This document shows, piece by piece, positions 16,463-24,586 of a stretch of 64,000 bases of DNA. The position numbers and the translations under genes were made by a program. Under the pieces are notes generated by a model. The model was not told the DNA's origin, searched no databases, and was given only the letters and a program-made list of their open reading frames with translations. This stretch comes from Caproiciproducens sp. CPB-2. GTDB lineage: Bacteria > Bacillota > Clostridia > Oscillospirales > Acutalibacteraceae. How positions within the stretch are numbered: the first letter of the stretch is position 1; the number at the start of each line of letters is the position of its first letter. Location of the stretch: NCBI RefSeq assembly GCF_036287215.1, contig NZ_CP142860.1, positions 2,232,001-2,296,000 on the forward strand. Direction: 5' to 3'.

Positions 16463-17246
16463 TATTGCCCCGCCTTTCGCCCTCCGGCCCTAATTTTTCA
16501 TGAAGAATCCGTTTCGCTGTCAGATAATCCACCGACTCCGGGTCGGATTGCCCGAAATAAGGATTTTTCATCGAATACCGGAGCACTCCGCGGCGGTTCC
16601 CCATGACCGCAACGGTATTTCCCAGATACAGCGCCTCCTCAATGCTGTGGGTCACCAGAATCGTGGTCGGCCGGTTCCGCTTCCAGATCCGTAAAAACAG
16701 CTCCCGCGCGTCCTGACGGGTAATCGCGTCCAGCGCGGAAAAAGGCTCGTCCATCAGAAGCAGATCGGGGTTGAAAATAAACGCCCGCGCAAGCGCCGCG
16801 CGCTGGACCTGTCCGCCGCTGAGCTGCGCGGGATACCGATGGAGCAGCCGCGAAACATCCAGCGCGTCGCAGATCCCGCTGATCTCCCGCCTGCGCTCTT
16901 CGGTGACGGTCTCTCTGCGGAGTTTGAGCGGAAGCAGGCAGTTTTCCCCGACCGTTTTCCACGGCAGCAGCCCGCAGTTCTGGGGGATCACCCCGATCTT
17001 ATGCGTTCTGGGATTCAGCGGCCGCTTTTCTCCTCCGGTCACGCTGGATACGCTGCCGCCGTCCAGAGGGAGCATCCCCGCCAGCGCGTTGATCAGCGTC
17101 GACTTGCCGCAGCCGGAAGGCCCGAGTACGGCAAGGACCTCCCCCTCCTCTATTTGCAGGGAGAGTCCTTCAATCACCGGCGTTCTGCCTTTTTTTGTTT
17201 TGTAGCTGACCGTTACCCTGTCGATTACAAGCATCTTGCTCTCCAT
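16443..17246 (-). CDS. NitT/TauT-type ABC importer, ATP-binding subunit
   Basis: ABC ATPase of 267 residues: Walker A GPSGCGKST, Q-loop IPQNCGLLPWKT, signature LSGGQVQR, Walker B LLLMDEPFSALD, His switch VTHSIEEALYLG. The Q-loop proline-tryptophan and the EAL after the switch His are typical of the SsuB/TauB group. It lies 12 bases after the binding protein gene and overlaps the permease gene. Role: energising import of the same ligand as the adjacent lipoprotein. Confidence 0.92.
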   Translation of the reverse strand: MESKMLVIDRVTVSYKTKKGRTPVIEGLSLQIEEGEVLAVLGPSGCGKSTLINALAGMLPLDGGSVSSVTGGEKRPLNPRTHKIGVIPQNCGLLPWKTVGENCLLPLKLRRETVTEERRREISGICDALDVSRLLHRYPAQLSGGQVQRAALARAFIFNPDLLLMDEPFSALDAITRQDARELFLRIWKRNRPTTILVTHSIEEALYLGNTVAVMGNRRGVLRYSMKNPYFGQSDPESVDYLTAKRILHEKLGPEGERRGNIEQTAE

Positions 17247-17258
17247 AAACTTCCGCCG

Positions 17259-18227
17259 TTACGATGCGGAATAAACGTCATACACCATCTGGTCATACTG
17301 CAGGGTCGGCTTGCAGAGGCCCTTTTTGCTTGCCCACTGCACGGCGTTCTCCACTTCCGCTTTGGTGGGAAGCTTGCTGGTACGGAAGGGTTTCACCGTG
17401 ATCTTGCCGATCATTTCTTCCGGGTAGCCCACCGCCTTGATCACGGTTTTTTCATATTTGCGGATATCCGTATGGTTCATATAGTCCACGGCCTCGTTAT
17501 AGGCCTGATACAGCTTGTGGATCGCGGCGGCCTTGCTGTCCAGCGCGGTCTTCGAAAATGCGGAAACCGCCGGGTACAGCCCGAACTGGTTCGCGCTGCC
17601 CAGATAGACGGCGCCGTCGTTCAGCGCCAGAGTGGCGAAGGGCTCCGGCAGCAGGCCGAGGTCGATTTTTTTATTGCGCAGAAGCTCCAGACGGTCCGGA
17701 ATTTTCGGCACTATTTCCTTCACAACGTCGTCGCCGGTCATGTCATTGTGGCTTAAAATATCTTCCAGCGTGTATTCGATCAGCGTTTTTTCGGAGATCG
17801 CGATGCTTTTCCCTTTGATCTGGCTGATGTCCCTGATGCCCGTGTCCTTGCCGGCTACAAGGATGTAGTCCCCGTCGGTAATCCCGGTGATCTTCACGTC
17901 CAGCCCGGCGTTCTGATACATGCAGACCCCGATAAAATCGGTCAGCACGCCGTCCAGTTCCCCCGCCTGCAGGGCGGCGTCCCGGTCCTTCGCGGAGGTA
18001 AAGACCTCCAGATCGAGCCGGAAGCCGTATTTGTCGGCGAGCTTGTTTTCATTGATCAGCACATAGGGAATCACGTCGGAGGACGACATCATCCCGATGC
18101 GGACGACCGGTTTCTCCGTACCCCCGGACACACTGCCCGGCGTACTGCCTGCAGTGTTTTGCGGCGCGCACCCCGCCGTGAATGCCATTAACAAAAGAAC
18201 GAAAACTGCTATGATTTTATTTTTCAT
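17259..18227 (-). CDS. NitT/TauT-type substrate-binding lipoprotein
   Basis: Binding protein of 322 residues with lipoprotein signal (LLLMAFTAGCAPQ, Cys about 20). The mature part resembles the SsuA/NMT1 group: GMMSSSDVIPYVLINENKLA, AALQAGELDGVLTDF, and IKGKSIAISEKTLIEYTLED. A longer frame reaches 18296, but GGAAAGGAAACC before the ATG at 18227 and the signal peptide fix the start. It overlaps ubiX by 11 bases. The MqnA/MqnD enzymes of the futalosine menaquinone route share this fold, but this one is exported and lipidated, so binding rather than catalysis is expected. Ligand unknown. Confidence 0.88.
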   Translation of the reverse strand: MKNKIIAVFVLLLMAFTAGCAPQNTAGSTPGSVSGGTEKPVVRIGMMSSSDVIPYVLINENKLADKYGFRLDLEVFTSAKDRDAALQAGELDGVLTDFIGVCMYQNAGLDVKITGITDGDYILVAGKDTGIRDISQIKGKSIAISEKTLIEYTLEDILSHNDMTGDDVVKEIVPKIPDRLELLRNKKIDLGLLPEPFATLALNDGAVYLGSANQFGLYPAVSAFSKTALDSKAAAIHKLYQAYNEAVDYMNHTDIRKYEKTVIKAVGYPEEMIGKITVKPFRTSKLPTKAEVENAVQWASKKGLCKPTLQYDQMVYDVYSAS

Positions 18228-18804
18228 GGTTTCCTTTCCACCTTTGATAACAATCGTTTTCAATTTCAAGGCTGTCCAGCACCTTGCCCGCGACAAAACC
18301 GACGATTTCGTCCAAAGTCTGCGGATGCCCGTAAAACCCGGGCATGGCGGGCAGGATGGTCACGCCGAGCTCCGAAAGCTCGGCCATTCTTCTGAGGTGA
18401 ACCGTCGACAGCGGCGTTTCCCGGGGGACCAGCACCAGCCTGCGTCTTTCCTTGATCATGACGTCGGCGGCCCGGGTCAGAAGCGTTTTGGTGATGCCGC
18501 AGGCGATTTCGGCCACGGTGGACATGGAGCACGGCAGAATCACCATGGCGTCGCACCGGAAAGAGCCGCTCGCGACCGGGGAAAACATGTTTTCATTGTC
18601 TTCCAAAACGATCTCTGCCCTCCCGCCGCCCCAAAGCCGCGCCTTTTCCTCCAGGACCGCCCCGGTTTCATAGGCCAGCACTTTACGGCCCTGTTCGGAA
18701 GCAATCAGATGGATTTCCAACTCCTGCTGCGACAGCGCTTCCATCACGCGAAGAAAATACGCGCTTCCGCTCGCCCCCGTGATTCCCACGATGATTCTCT
18801 TCAT
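18217..18804 (-). CDS. ubiX: UbiX-type flavin prenyltransferase (MqnM-like)
   Basis: Makes prenylated FMN, the cofactor of UbiD decarboxylases, from reduced FMN and dimethylallyl phosphate. The 195-residue length and the motif IVGITGASGSAYFLRVMEAL at the N-terminus are characteristic, as are VILPCSMSTVAEIACGITKTL and LVPRETPLSTVHLRRMAEL. It sits in the expected context, downstream of ubiD and a UbiA prenyltransferase; this trio corresponds to MqnM/MqnL/MqnP of the late futalosine menaquinone route. It overlaps the following binding-protein gene, which ties the importer to this pathway. Confidence 0.95.
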   Translation of the reverse strand: MKRIIVGITGASGSAYFLRVMEALSQQELEIHLIASEQGRKVLAYETGAVLEEKARLWGGGRAEIVLEDNENMFSPVASGSFRCDAMVILPCSMSTVAEIACGITKTLLTRAADVMIKERRRLVLVPRETPLSTVHLRRMAELSELGVTILPAMPGFYGHPQTLDEIVGFVAGKVLDSLEIENDCYQRWKGNHEK

Positions 18805-18815
18805 GTTATCCCTTC

Positions 18816-19685
18816 CTAAACAAACGCATCCAGAAGCCCGAACACCAGCAGGACGATGCTCACGAGCTGGTTCACGCTGTAGGACGCAATATTGACGTGG
18901 GTCAGATTGCCGGGCGACACCATCCGGTACTCCGCGGTAAACAGGACGGCGATGACCACCACACCCACATAATAGATCACGCCGAACTGCGGCACAAGAA
19001 GCCCGATGACGACGAGGCAGATCAGGGTGACGATGTGAAACAGCATGGCGATGCGCAGGGCGTTTTTCACGCCGAAGGCAACGGGGATGGAATGCAGCCC
19101 GTTCTGCCTGTCAAAGTCGTAATCCTGCGAGCCGTAGATAATGTCGAACCCGGCGACCCACAGGGTATTGGCGGCGCCCATAACGAGCGGGACCAGTGCG
19201 GGCTTTCCCGTGACGGCAAGCCACGCGCCGACCGGCGCGCAGGCGCAGGTAACGCCGAGGATCAGATGGCACAGAAAAGTGAACCGTTTGCAGTAGGAGT
19301 AAATAATCAGCAAAAACAAAGCGACCGGGGACAGGGCAAAGCAGACCCAATTCAGCCGGTACGCTCCGTACAGCATAACGAGGAAACAGACCGCGGTAAA
19401 AACAACGACCTCGCCTTTTTTCATTTCTCCTTTTGGAATCTGGCGGCCGGCCGTGCGCGGATTTTTCGCGTCGATCTTCGCGTCGATCACGCGGTTGACG
19501 GCGTTCGCGCCCGTGCGCGCCCCCAGAAAGCAGACCACGATCCAAAAGACGGTGGAAGCTCCGGGAAGGCCGTTCGCGGCCAGCACCATGGAAACCAGCG
19601 CAAAGCTGAAAGAAAAAATCGTGTGCGAAAACATGACCAGCTTGCCGTATGATTGAATCTTATCGATGATTTTAGTCAATCCCAT
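18816..19685 (-). CDS. mqnP: UbiA-family prenyltransferase, MqnP-like
   Basis: Integral membrane aromatic prenyltransferase, 289 residues with about eight to nine membrane helices. Both Asp-rich motifs are intact: NRVIDAKIDAKNPRTAGRQI and DIIYGSQDYDFDRQNGLHSI. Together with FSHTIFSFSFALVSMVLAA and YSYCKRFTFLCHLILGV this is the pattern I know from the clade used for 1,4-dihydroxy-6-naphthoate or 4-hydroxybenzoate. With UbiD and UbiX adjacent, the likely reaction is prenylation of a naphthoate before decarboxylation. It overlaps ubiD by 14 bases. A second UbiA protein (24587-25489) is encoded in the same cluster. Confidence 0.9.
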   Translation of the reverse strand: MGLTKIIDKIQSYGKLVMFSHTIFSFSFALVSMVLAANGLPGASTVFWIVVCFLGARTGANAVNRVIDAKIDAKNPRTAGRQIPKGEMKKGEVVVFTAVCFLVMLYGAYRLNWVCFALSPVALFLLIIYSYCKRFTFLCHLILGVTCACAPVGAWLAVTGKPALVPLVMGAANTLWVAGFDIIYGSQDYDFDRQNGLHSIPVAFGVKNALRIAMLFHIVTLICLVVIGLLVPQFGVIYYVGVVVIAVLFTAEYRMVSPGNLTHVNIASYSVNQLVSIVLLVFGLLDAFV

Positions 19686-21372
19686 ATTCGTTCCACCTTT
19701 TGTCGACCTGCCGTTTCATCGCGTCCGTCATGACGATGTCATCCGGCCAGGGGCGGGTCAGGCCCTCCTGCTTCCATTTTTTCGTAGCGTCCACCCCGAT
19801 CTTGAAATCGATGACCGCAATGTCCCTTTTGGCGTCTATATTATTGAACACCTTCCACATAACGGTGGAAAGGTCCCTCGTATCCACATCCTCGTCCACC
19901 ACGATCACAAACTTGTCCGGGTGGTTCCAGAGGTAATTCTCGACCAGCTCCCTGCCCTTTCCCGGGCGGTCCTTGCGGACGGGCAGGATCCTGAAAGTAT
20001 CGGTAACCTCGTCGTTGAAGCCCTTCGCGGGGCTGGCGGCGTCGATTCCCAGCCGGCACCCGTACAGCGCGCGGTTGGAGGAATGATCCAGCGCGTCCAG
20101 CGGGCCTTCCGAAAAAAGCAGGCTCTGCGGCCCGCTGACATTTTTCAGCACCGCGTCCCGCACGGCGGCCAGGTTCTGAACGTCCACGGATTCGTCCACG
20201 GCGACGATCAGCTTCGTATACATCATCTGCCCCATGCCCCAGACCGCGTTCATCACTTTGCGCGCGCAGCCGGGGTATTTGTTTTTGATCGAAACAATGG
20301 CGCAGTTGTGAAAAACCCCTTCCAGCGGCAGGTTCAGGTCCGTTAGCTCCGGAATCTGCATCCGCAGCAGCGGGAGGAAAATACGCTCCGTCGCCTTTGC
20401 CATGTAGCAATCCTCCATCGGCGGCTTGCCCACAACCGTGGCGGGATAGACGGCTTCCCTTTTATGGGTGATGCAGGTCACATGAAATTTCGGATAATAA
20501 TCCGCAAGGGAATAATAGCCCGTATGGTCGCCGAACGGCCCTTCCAGCACCGGTTCTTCCGCGGGGTCGACGTAACCCTCCAGCACAAATTCGGCATCCG
20601 CGGGAACATAGATGTTATTCGTAATGCATTTGACCATTTTGACCCTTTTCCTGCGCAGCCATCCGGCCAGCATCATTTCATCCAGCATTTTCGGCAGCGG
20701 CGCGGTGGCGGCGTAGGTAACGGCGGGGTCGCACCCCAGCGCGACCGAAACCGGCATCCTCAGGTTCTGCTCCGCGTAACCGCGGTAGATTTCGGAGCCG
20801 TCCTTATGCTTGTGCCAGTGCATCGCGGTGGTGGTGCTGTCAAGGACCTGAAGGCGGTACATTCCGGCGTTCTGCCGCTTCGTTTTCCGGTCACGCGTAA
20901 AGACGATGGGAAGGGTAATAAACGGTCCCGCGTCCTGCGGCCAGCACTTCAAAACGGGCAGGGAGGACAAATCCACGAACCGTTCCACCACCTGCTGGCA
21001 TTCTCCCCGAAACAGGCTTTTTCGCGGAAACGCGCTCAGCAGGCGGAACAGATGGGAAACACTTTTGATCAGCCGGGGAACGGACAGGCGGTTGACGATA
21101 TCCAGATACTTCTGGATATCGTCCGCAATGTCGTCCAGCTTTTCCACGCCCAAAGCCATGCTCATTCTCTGATAGCTGCCCATCGCGTTCATCAGGACGG
21201 GATACCTTGACCCGTTTACCTCCTGGAACAGCAGGGCGGGGCCGTTGGCTTTGGAAACGCGGTCGGTGATCTCCGTAATTTCCAGCTCGGGCGACACGGG
21301 CGCGTCGATCTTCTTCAGTTCCCCGCTCGTTTCCAGTTTTCTGATAAAATCCTGAAGGCCTTTGTATGCCAT
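19672..21372 (-). CDS. UbiD-family decarboxylase (MqnL-like)
   Basis: Prenyl-FMN-dependent decarboxylase, 566 residues from the ATG at 21372, which follows AATGGGGAAT; the frame opens earlier (21480) but that would overlap apbE. Family landmarks are PALLFQEVNGSRYPVLMNAM, the VPADAEFVLEGYVDP region and the EGPFGDHTGYY motif. Probable reaction: removal of the ring carboxylate from a prenylated naphthoate, giving a demethylmenaquinone-type quinol. The adjacent UbiX makes its cofactor. A general aromatic decarboxylase is possible, but the UbiA neighbour favours the quinone pathway. Confidence 0.9.
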   Translation of the reverse strand: MAYKGLQDFIRKLETSGELKKIDAPVSPELEITEITDRVSKANGPALLFQEVNGSRYPVLMNAMGSYQRMSMALGVEKLDDIADDIQKYLDIVNRLSVPRLIKSVSHLFRLLSAFPRKSLFRGECQQVVERFVDLSSLPVLKCWPQDAGPFITLPIVFTRDRKTKRQNAGMYRLQVLDSTTTAMHWHKHKDGSEIYRGYAEQNLRMPVSVALGCDPAVTYAATAPLPKMLDEMMLAGWLRRKRVKMVKCITNNIYVPADAEFVLEGYVDPAEEPVLEGPFGDHTGYYSLADYYPKFHVTCITHKREAVYPATVVGKPPMEDCYMAKATERIFLPLLRMQIPELTDLNLPLEGVFHNCAIVSIKNKYPGCARKVMNAVWGMGQMMYTKLIVAVDESVDVQNLAAVRDAVLKNVSGPQSLLFSEGPLDALDHSSNRALYGCRLGIDAASPAKGFNDEVTDTFRILPVRKDRPGKGRELVENYLWNHPDKFVIVVDEDVDTRDLSTVMWKVFNNIDAKRDIAVIDFKIGVDATKKWKQEGLTRPWPDDIVMTDAMKRQVDKRWNEYGID

Positions 21373-21416
21373 CCGCGCATTCCCCATTTGCTCCATACTT
21401 TTTGAATCCGTGAAAT

Positions 21417-22460
21417 TCAGCTCTTGATATATTTCTGAAAATGGTCGCTGTACTTGATCTCGTTGTCGGGAAGCACCCAAAGCGCTTCCGTATCCGGCAG
21501 CGTCCTGATATAAGCCAGCCCCTGCTCGTAAGGGACGTTGAAAATCAGCTTGCAGTAGATATCCGCCATACCGGAATCCGGCGTGATAATGGTGACGGCT
21601 TTAAAATAAGTAGACGGCATCAGGGTTTTCGGGTCTATGATATGGTGGTAGGTCTTGCCGTCCACCGTGTAATACCGCTCGTAAATCCCGCTGGTCACAA
21701 CGGATTCATCCTTGATATTGATCGTGCAGAGGGACTTCTTCTCGCTTTCCTTATCCGGGTTCTGAATCCCGATATTCCAATCCTCCTGATTGACGCCCTT
21801 GTCGCCGATGGCCCGCACATTGCCGCCCACACTGAGAAGTGCGGAGTTGTAGCCGTGTTCCATCGCGATTTTCGCCACCTGCTCCGTCGCGTAGCCTTTT
21901 GCGATTCCGCCGACGTCCAGACTCATCTCCGGGTCTTCTAAATATACCGTGGAAGCTTTTTCATCGATGACGACCTTGCTGATATCCGTATGCTTCATAG
22001 CTTCTTTCAGGTCGGCCATTGGGGGCAGGGCGGCGTTTTCCGGGTCGTCTATCCCCGCTTCCCTGTACTGGTGCCATATTTTCAGCACCGAGCCCAGCGC
22101 GATATTGAAAGCGGAGCTGTTGTCCGCGCTTTCCTTTTTGCCCAGCAGGAGCATATCGATAATCTTCTTATCTACCTTGACCGGCTTCTTCCCCGCGTTG
22201 TCATTGATCGTTTTGATGTTGCTGACGCCGGGGTAATCATTATAAATATCGTAAAGTTCGTGGTAAACCTTTAGATTATTATAAATCAAATTGGAAAGGT
22301 TTGTAAACTCCTCTTTGGTTTCCGTATAAGCCACAATTTCCGTCATGGTGTCGAAAAGCTGTAAAAATTGCGCTTCATAGCGTGTTTTCTTACTGGTATT
22401 GCAGGCCGGAAGCTGAACGATCAGCGCCATGGCGAGAATCGCCGAAATCAGTTTTTTCAC
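21417..22460 (-). CDS. apbE: ApbE-type FAD:protein FMN transferase (FmnB-like)
   Basis: Extracytoplasmic enzyme that attaches FMN covalently to a Thr/Ser of target flavoproteins, using FAD. A lipoprotein signal (MALIVQLPACNTSKKTR) places it outside the membrane; 347 residues is normal. Family motifs seen are LDVGGIAKGYATEQVA, LLSVGGNVRAIGDKG and YHHIIDPKTLMP. It starts with GTG at 22460 behind GAGGTGG. The obvious substrate is the two-domain flavoprotein encoded just upstream. In Listeria FLEET the ApbE homologue FmnB has this role. An internal terminator separates it from the upstream gene. Confidence 0.93.
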   Translation of the reverse strand: MKKLISAILAMALIVQLPACNTSKKTRYEAQFLQLFDTMTEIVAYTETKEEFTNLSNLIYNNLKVYHELYDIYNDYPGVSNIKTINDNAGKKPVKVDKKIIDMLLLGKKESADNSSAFNIALGSVLKIWHQYREAGIDDPENAALPPMADLKEAMKHTDISKVVIDEKASTVYLEDPEMSLDVGGIAKGYATEQVAKIAMEHGYNSALLSVGGNVRAIGDKGVNQEDWNIGIQNPDKESEKKSLCTINIKDESVVTSGIYERYYTVDGKTYHHIIDPKTLMPSTYFKAVTIITPDSGMADIYCKLIFNVPYEQGLAYIRTLPDTEALWVLPDNEIKYSDHFQKYIKS

Positions 22461-22474
22461 CCGTTTTCCACCTC

Positions 22475-22508
22475 AAAAAATGGAGAGGTAGAAATGAATC
22501 TACCTCTC
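22475..22508 (-). terminator. Internal terminator/attenuator between the PplA-like gene and apbE
   Basis: Perfect ten-base arms GAGAGGTAGA / TCTACCTCTC with a six-base loop, followed on the minus strand by CATTTTTTGAGG. It lies inside the operon and probably lowers transcription of apbE and the genes after it. Confidence 0.8.
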
Positions 22509-22538
22509 GCGAATCACTTTGTGAATTGAGCTTTCCCG

Positions 22539-23603
22539 TTATTTTGCTCCGGAAACAGCCTTATCGATAACCTTGATGAAATCGCCGACATGCACGGTAA
22601 CGGATGCGGTCAGTTCCTTATCGGTCGCCTTGCCTTCGGAGTCAACGGCAATCCCCTTGACTTCGTCCAGCGTTTTGCCGACTACATACTTCGCAAAGGC
22701 AGCGGCTTCTTCGTTCCACTCTTTGCCGATCTTGGAAGCCTTCTTCATGCCGTAAGCGTCGCCCAGTTCGTTCTTCGTCTTCTGCTCCGCTTTCAGGTCG
22801 GACGTAATCTTGCCCGCTTTGGAGAAGTTCACGTTGGTCTGGGAAGCGTCGATGATGCAGCTGGTGATTTTGCCGTCGGCGCCGGTGGTGGTAACGGTGT
22901 AGTAGGAATAAGCCTGCGCAAGGCCGTCTTCGGCACCGGCATCCTTGGAGCCGGAAATGCTGGTCTCAATGCCGAGGCCCAGCTTGTCGTCCGCTTTTGC
23001 GCCGTTATCGGCTGCATTGGCGACTGCCTTTTCAACGGCGGCGATAAAGTCGCCGACATGGATGGTAACGGATGCGGTCAGTTCCTTATCGGTTGCTTTG
23101 CCCTCGCTGTCGACGGCAATGCCCTTGACCTCGTCCGCTGTTTTGCCGACTACATAGCTTGCAAACGCGTCGGCCTGCTCGTTCCATTCCTTCTTGATGC
23201 CGGAAGCTTTGCCAAGGCCGTACTCTGTGCCGAGTTCCTGCTTGGACTTCACGACGGTGTCAAGCGGGGTCAGAACTTTTCCGGCGTCGGAGAATTCGAC
23301 TTTGCTCTGGACTGCGTCGATCAGGCATTTTGCGATTTTGCCGTCCTGGTCGACTGCGACGGCCACAACAGTGGAATCCGCCTCTGCAAGGCCCTTTCCG
23401 TCTTTGACATCCGTGGATTTCGCGATAGAGGTAATGACGGCAAGACCTGTTTTCCATGTACCGGACGCCGGGGTCGATTCAGCGGCCTGTGAGCTCACGG
23501 CGGGCTGAGAAGCCGCGGAGCTGGCCGTGGTGGTTGTGCCGCATCCCGCAAAGCTGACTGCGGTAATCGCTGCGGCTAAAAATGCTGCTAGTGCTTTTTT
23601 CAT
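22539..23603 (-). CDS. pplA: PplA-like two-domain FMN-binding lipoprotein
   Basis: Surface flavoprotein of 354 residues and likely terminal electron shuttle of flavin-based extracellular electron transfer. A lipoprotein signal (AVSFAGCGTTTT) is followed by two near-identical domains (about 50-195 and 210-354). Each contains EWNE..A.FA.YVVGKT, then VKGIAVDSEGKATDKEL and TASVT(I/V)HVGDF. The TASVT stretch is my candidate for the FMN attachment site made by ApbE. GGAGG precedes the ATG at 23603. In Listeria, PplA likewise carries two FMNylated domains. The repeats suggest recent internal duplication. Confidence 0.88.
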   Translation of the reverse strand: MKKALAAFLAAAITAVSFAGCGTTTTASSAASQPAVSSQAAESTPASGTWKTGLAVITSIAKSTDVKDGKGLAEADSTVVAVAVDQDGKIAKCLIDAVQSKVEFSDAGKVLTPLDTVVKSKQELGTEYGLGKASGIKKEWNEQADAFASYVVGKTADEVKGIAVDSEGKATDKELTASVTIHVGDFIAAVEKAVANAADNGAKADDKLGLGIETSISGSKDAGAEDGLAQAYSYYTVTTTGADGKITSCIIDASQTNVNFSKAGKITSDLKAEQKTKNELGDAYGMKKASKIGKEWNEEAAAFAKYVVGKTLDEVKGIAVDSEGKATDKELTASVTVHVGDFIKVIDKAVSGAK

Positions 23604-23624
23604 ATTTTCCTCCAAAATTTCAAT

Positions 23625-24170
23625 TTATTTACTGAAGCCGATCTTTTTTAAAGCCGGCAGAGTAACCTTGAGCAAGGCGGATGTCGCCGCGCCCGCTATC
23701 ACGCCCGAAAGTAACAGCACGGGAGCATACGCCCACAGAAACAGATTCGTATATAAAAGGGAAACCGCAGCCATCTGCCCGATATTGTGAAAGACCGCGC
23801 CCAGAATACTAATCATCAGGTAAGAGATTTTTTCCTTGAAAAGAAATAGAAACAGGATCATGCCCAATACGGAAAGAAGCCCGCCGCAAAAGCTCAGCAG
23901 CGCCGCAACCGCGCCTCTGGTCAGAAACACAAAGACGGATTTCAGCACCGCCAGAAGCAGCGCTTCCTTTTTTTCAACGAAAAAAAGGGAATACATCACC
24001 ACAATATTGGACAGCCCGAGCTTGACGCCGGGAACCGGAACGGGAATCTGTAGCTGGTTCTCGACAACGGACAGCACAAGGACCACCGCAAAAAGAAGGC
24101 CCGTCAGAACCATCCGTCTGATCCTCAGGGAGTTGATCTCACGTTTCGTCAGGTTTTTGTCTTCAGCCAT
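23625..24170 (-). CDS. eetB: EetB-like membrane protein (Gx transporter family)
   Basis: Membrane protein of 181 residues with five to six hydrophobic segments, in the family annotated Gx transporter or heptaprenyl diphosphate synthase component I. The diagnostic region is VPVPGVKLGLSNIVVMYSLF. In the Listeria FLEET locus the EetB protein of this family works with EetA to move electrons from membrane quinol to the outside. It follows eetA by 12 bases and precedes the PplA-like gene by 21 bases; GAGGAAAAC precedes its ATG. A direct electron-transfer role is established only genetically in related systems. Confidence 0.9.
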   Translation of the reverse strand: MAEDKNLTKREINSLRIRRMVLTGLLFAVVLVLSVVENQLQIPVPVPGVKLGLSNIVVMYSLFFVEKKEALLLAVLKSVFVFLTRGAVAALLSFCGGLLSVLGMILFLFLFKEKISYLMISILGAVFHNIGQMAAVSLLYTNLFLWAYAPVLLLSGVIAGAATSALLKVTLPALKKIGFSK

Positions 24171-24182
24171 TCTTTGTTTTCC

Positions 24183-24572
24183 TCATCCAATCACAGCATC
24201 CAGATCGTCCGAACTGCGCTGATCCTTCGCCACTATTTTCATTACGATGCCGTTCGGAAGGCAGGCCGCGCTCTCACCGATCATGTGGAGCCTGCCCGCG
24301 TGGATACAGACTTTATCCGGGCAATTGGATTCCTCAAAGCAAATGCTGCCATCTTTAAAAACGTGAAAAATCACATTCTTATTCTGCTCAATTGAAAAGC
24401 GCTTATCCACTCCCGCCGTCAGATCGACCGTGTCCACCAGCTCCGATTTGTAATAGATCTCGGCTTTCGCCGCCTTCTTCCCAACGATGGACTGATAGGA
24501 AAACCACGCGGCCGCACAGACCACAAGCGCAACGGCAAGAATCACAAGATCGGTTTTTTTGACAAATTTCAT
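24183..24572 (-). CDS. eetA: EetA-like NusG domain II membrane protein
   Basis: A 129-residue protein with one N-terminal membrane anchor (LVILAVALVVCAAAWFSY) and an extracytoplasmic NusG domain II-like fold. The diagnostic motif is ESNCPDKVCIHAGRL followed by AACLPNGIVMKIV; the three conserved Cys may matter for redox or metal binding. EetA pairs with EetB in flavin-based extracellular electron transfer. GGCGGAG precedes the ATG. It is located between dmkA and eetB, the same order as in known FLEET loci. Confidence 0.92.
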   Translation of the reverse strand: MKFVKKTDLVILAVALVVCAAAWFSYQSIVGKKAAKAEIYYKSELVDTVDLTAGVDKRFSIEQNKNVIFHVFKDGSICFEESNCPDKVCIHAGRLHMIGESAACLPNGIVMKIVAKDQRSSDDLDAVIG

Positions 24573-24586
24573 CGATAAACTCCGCC

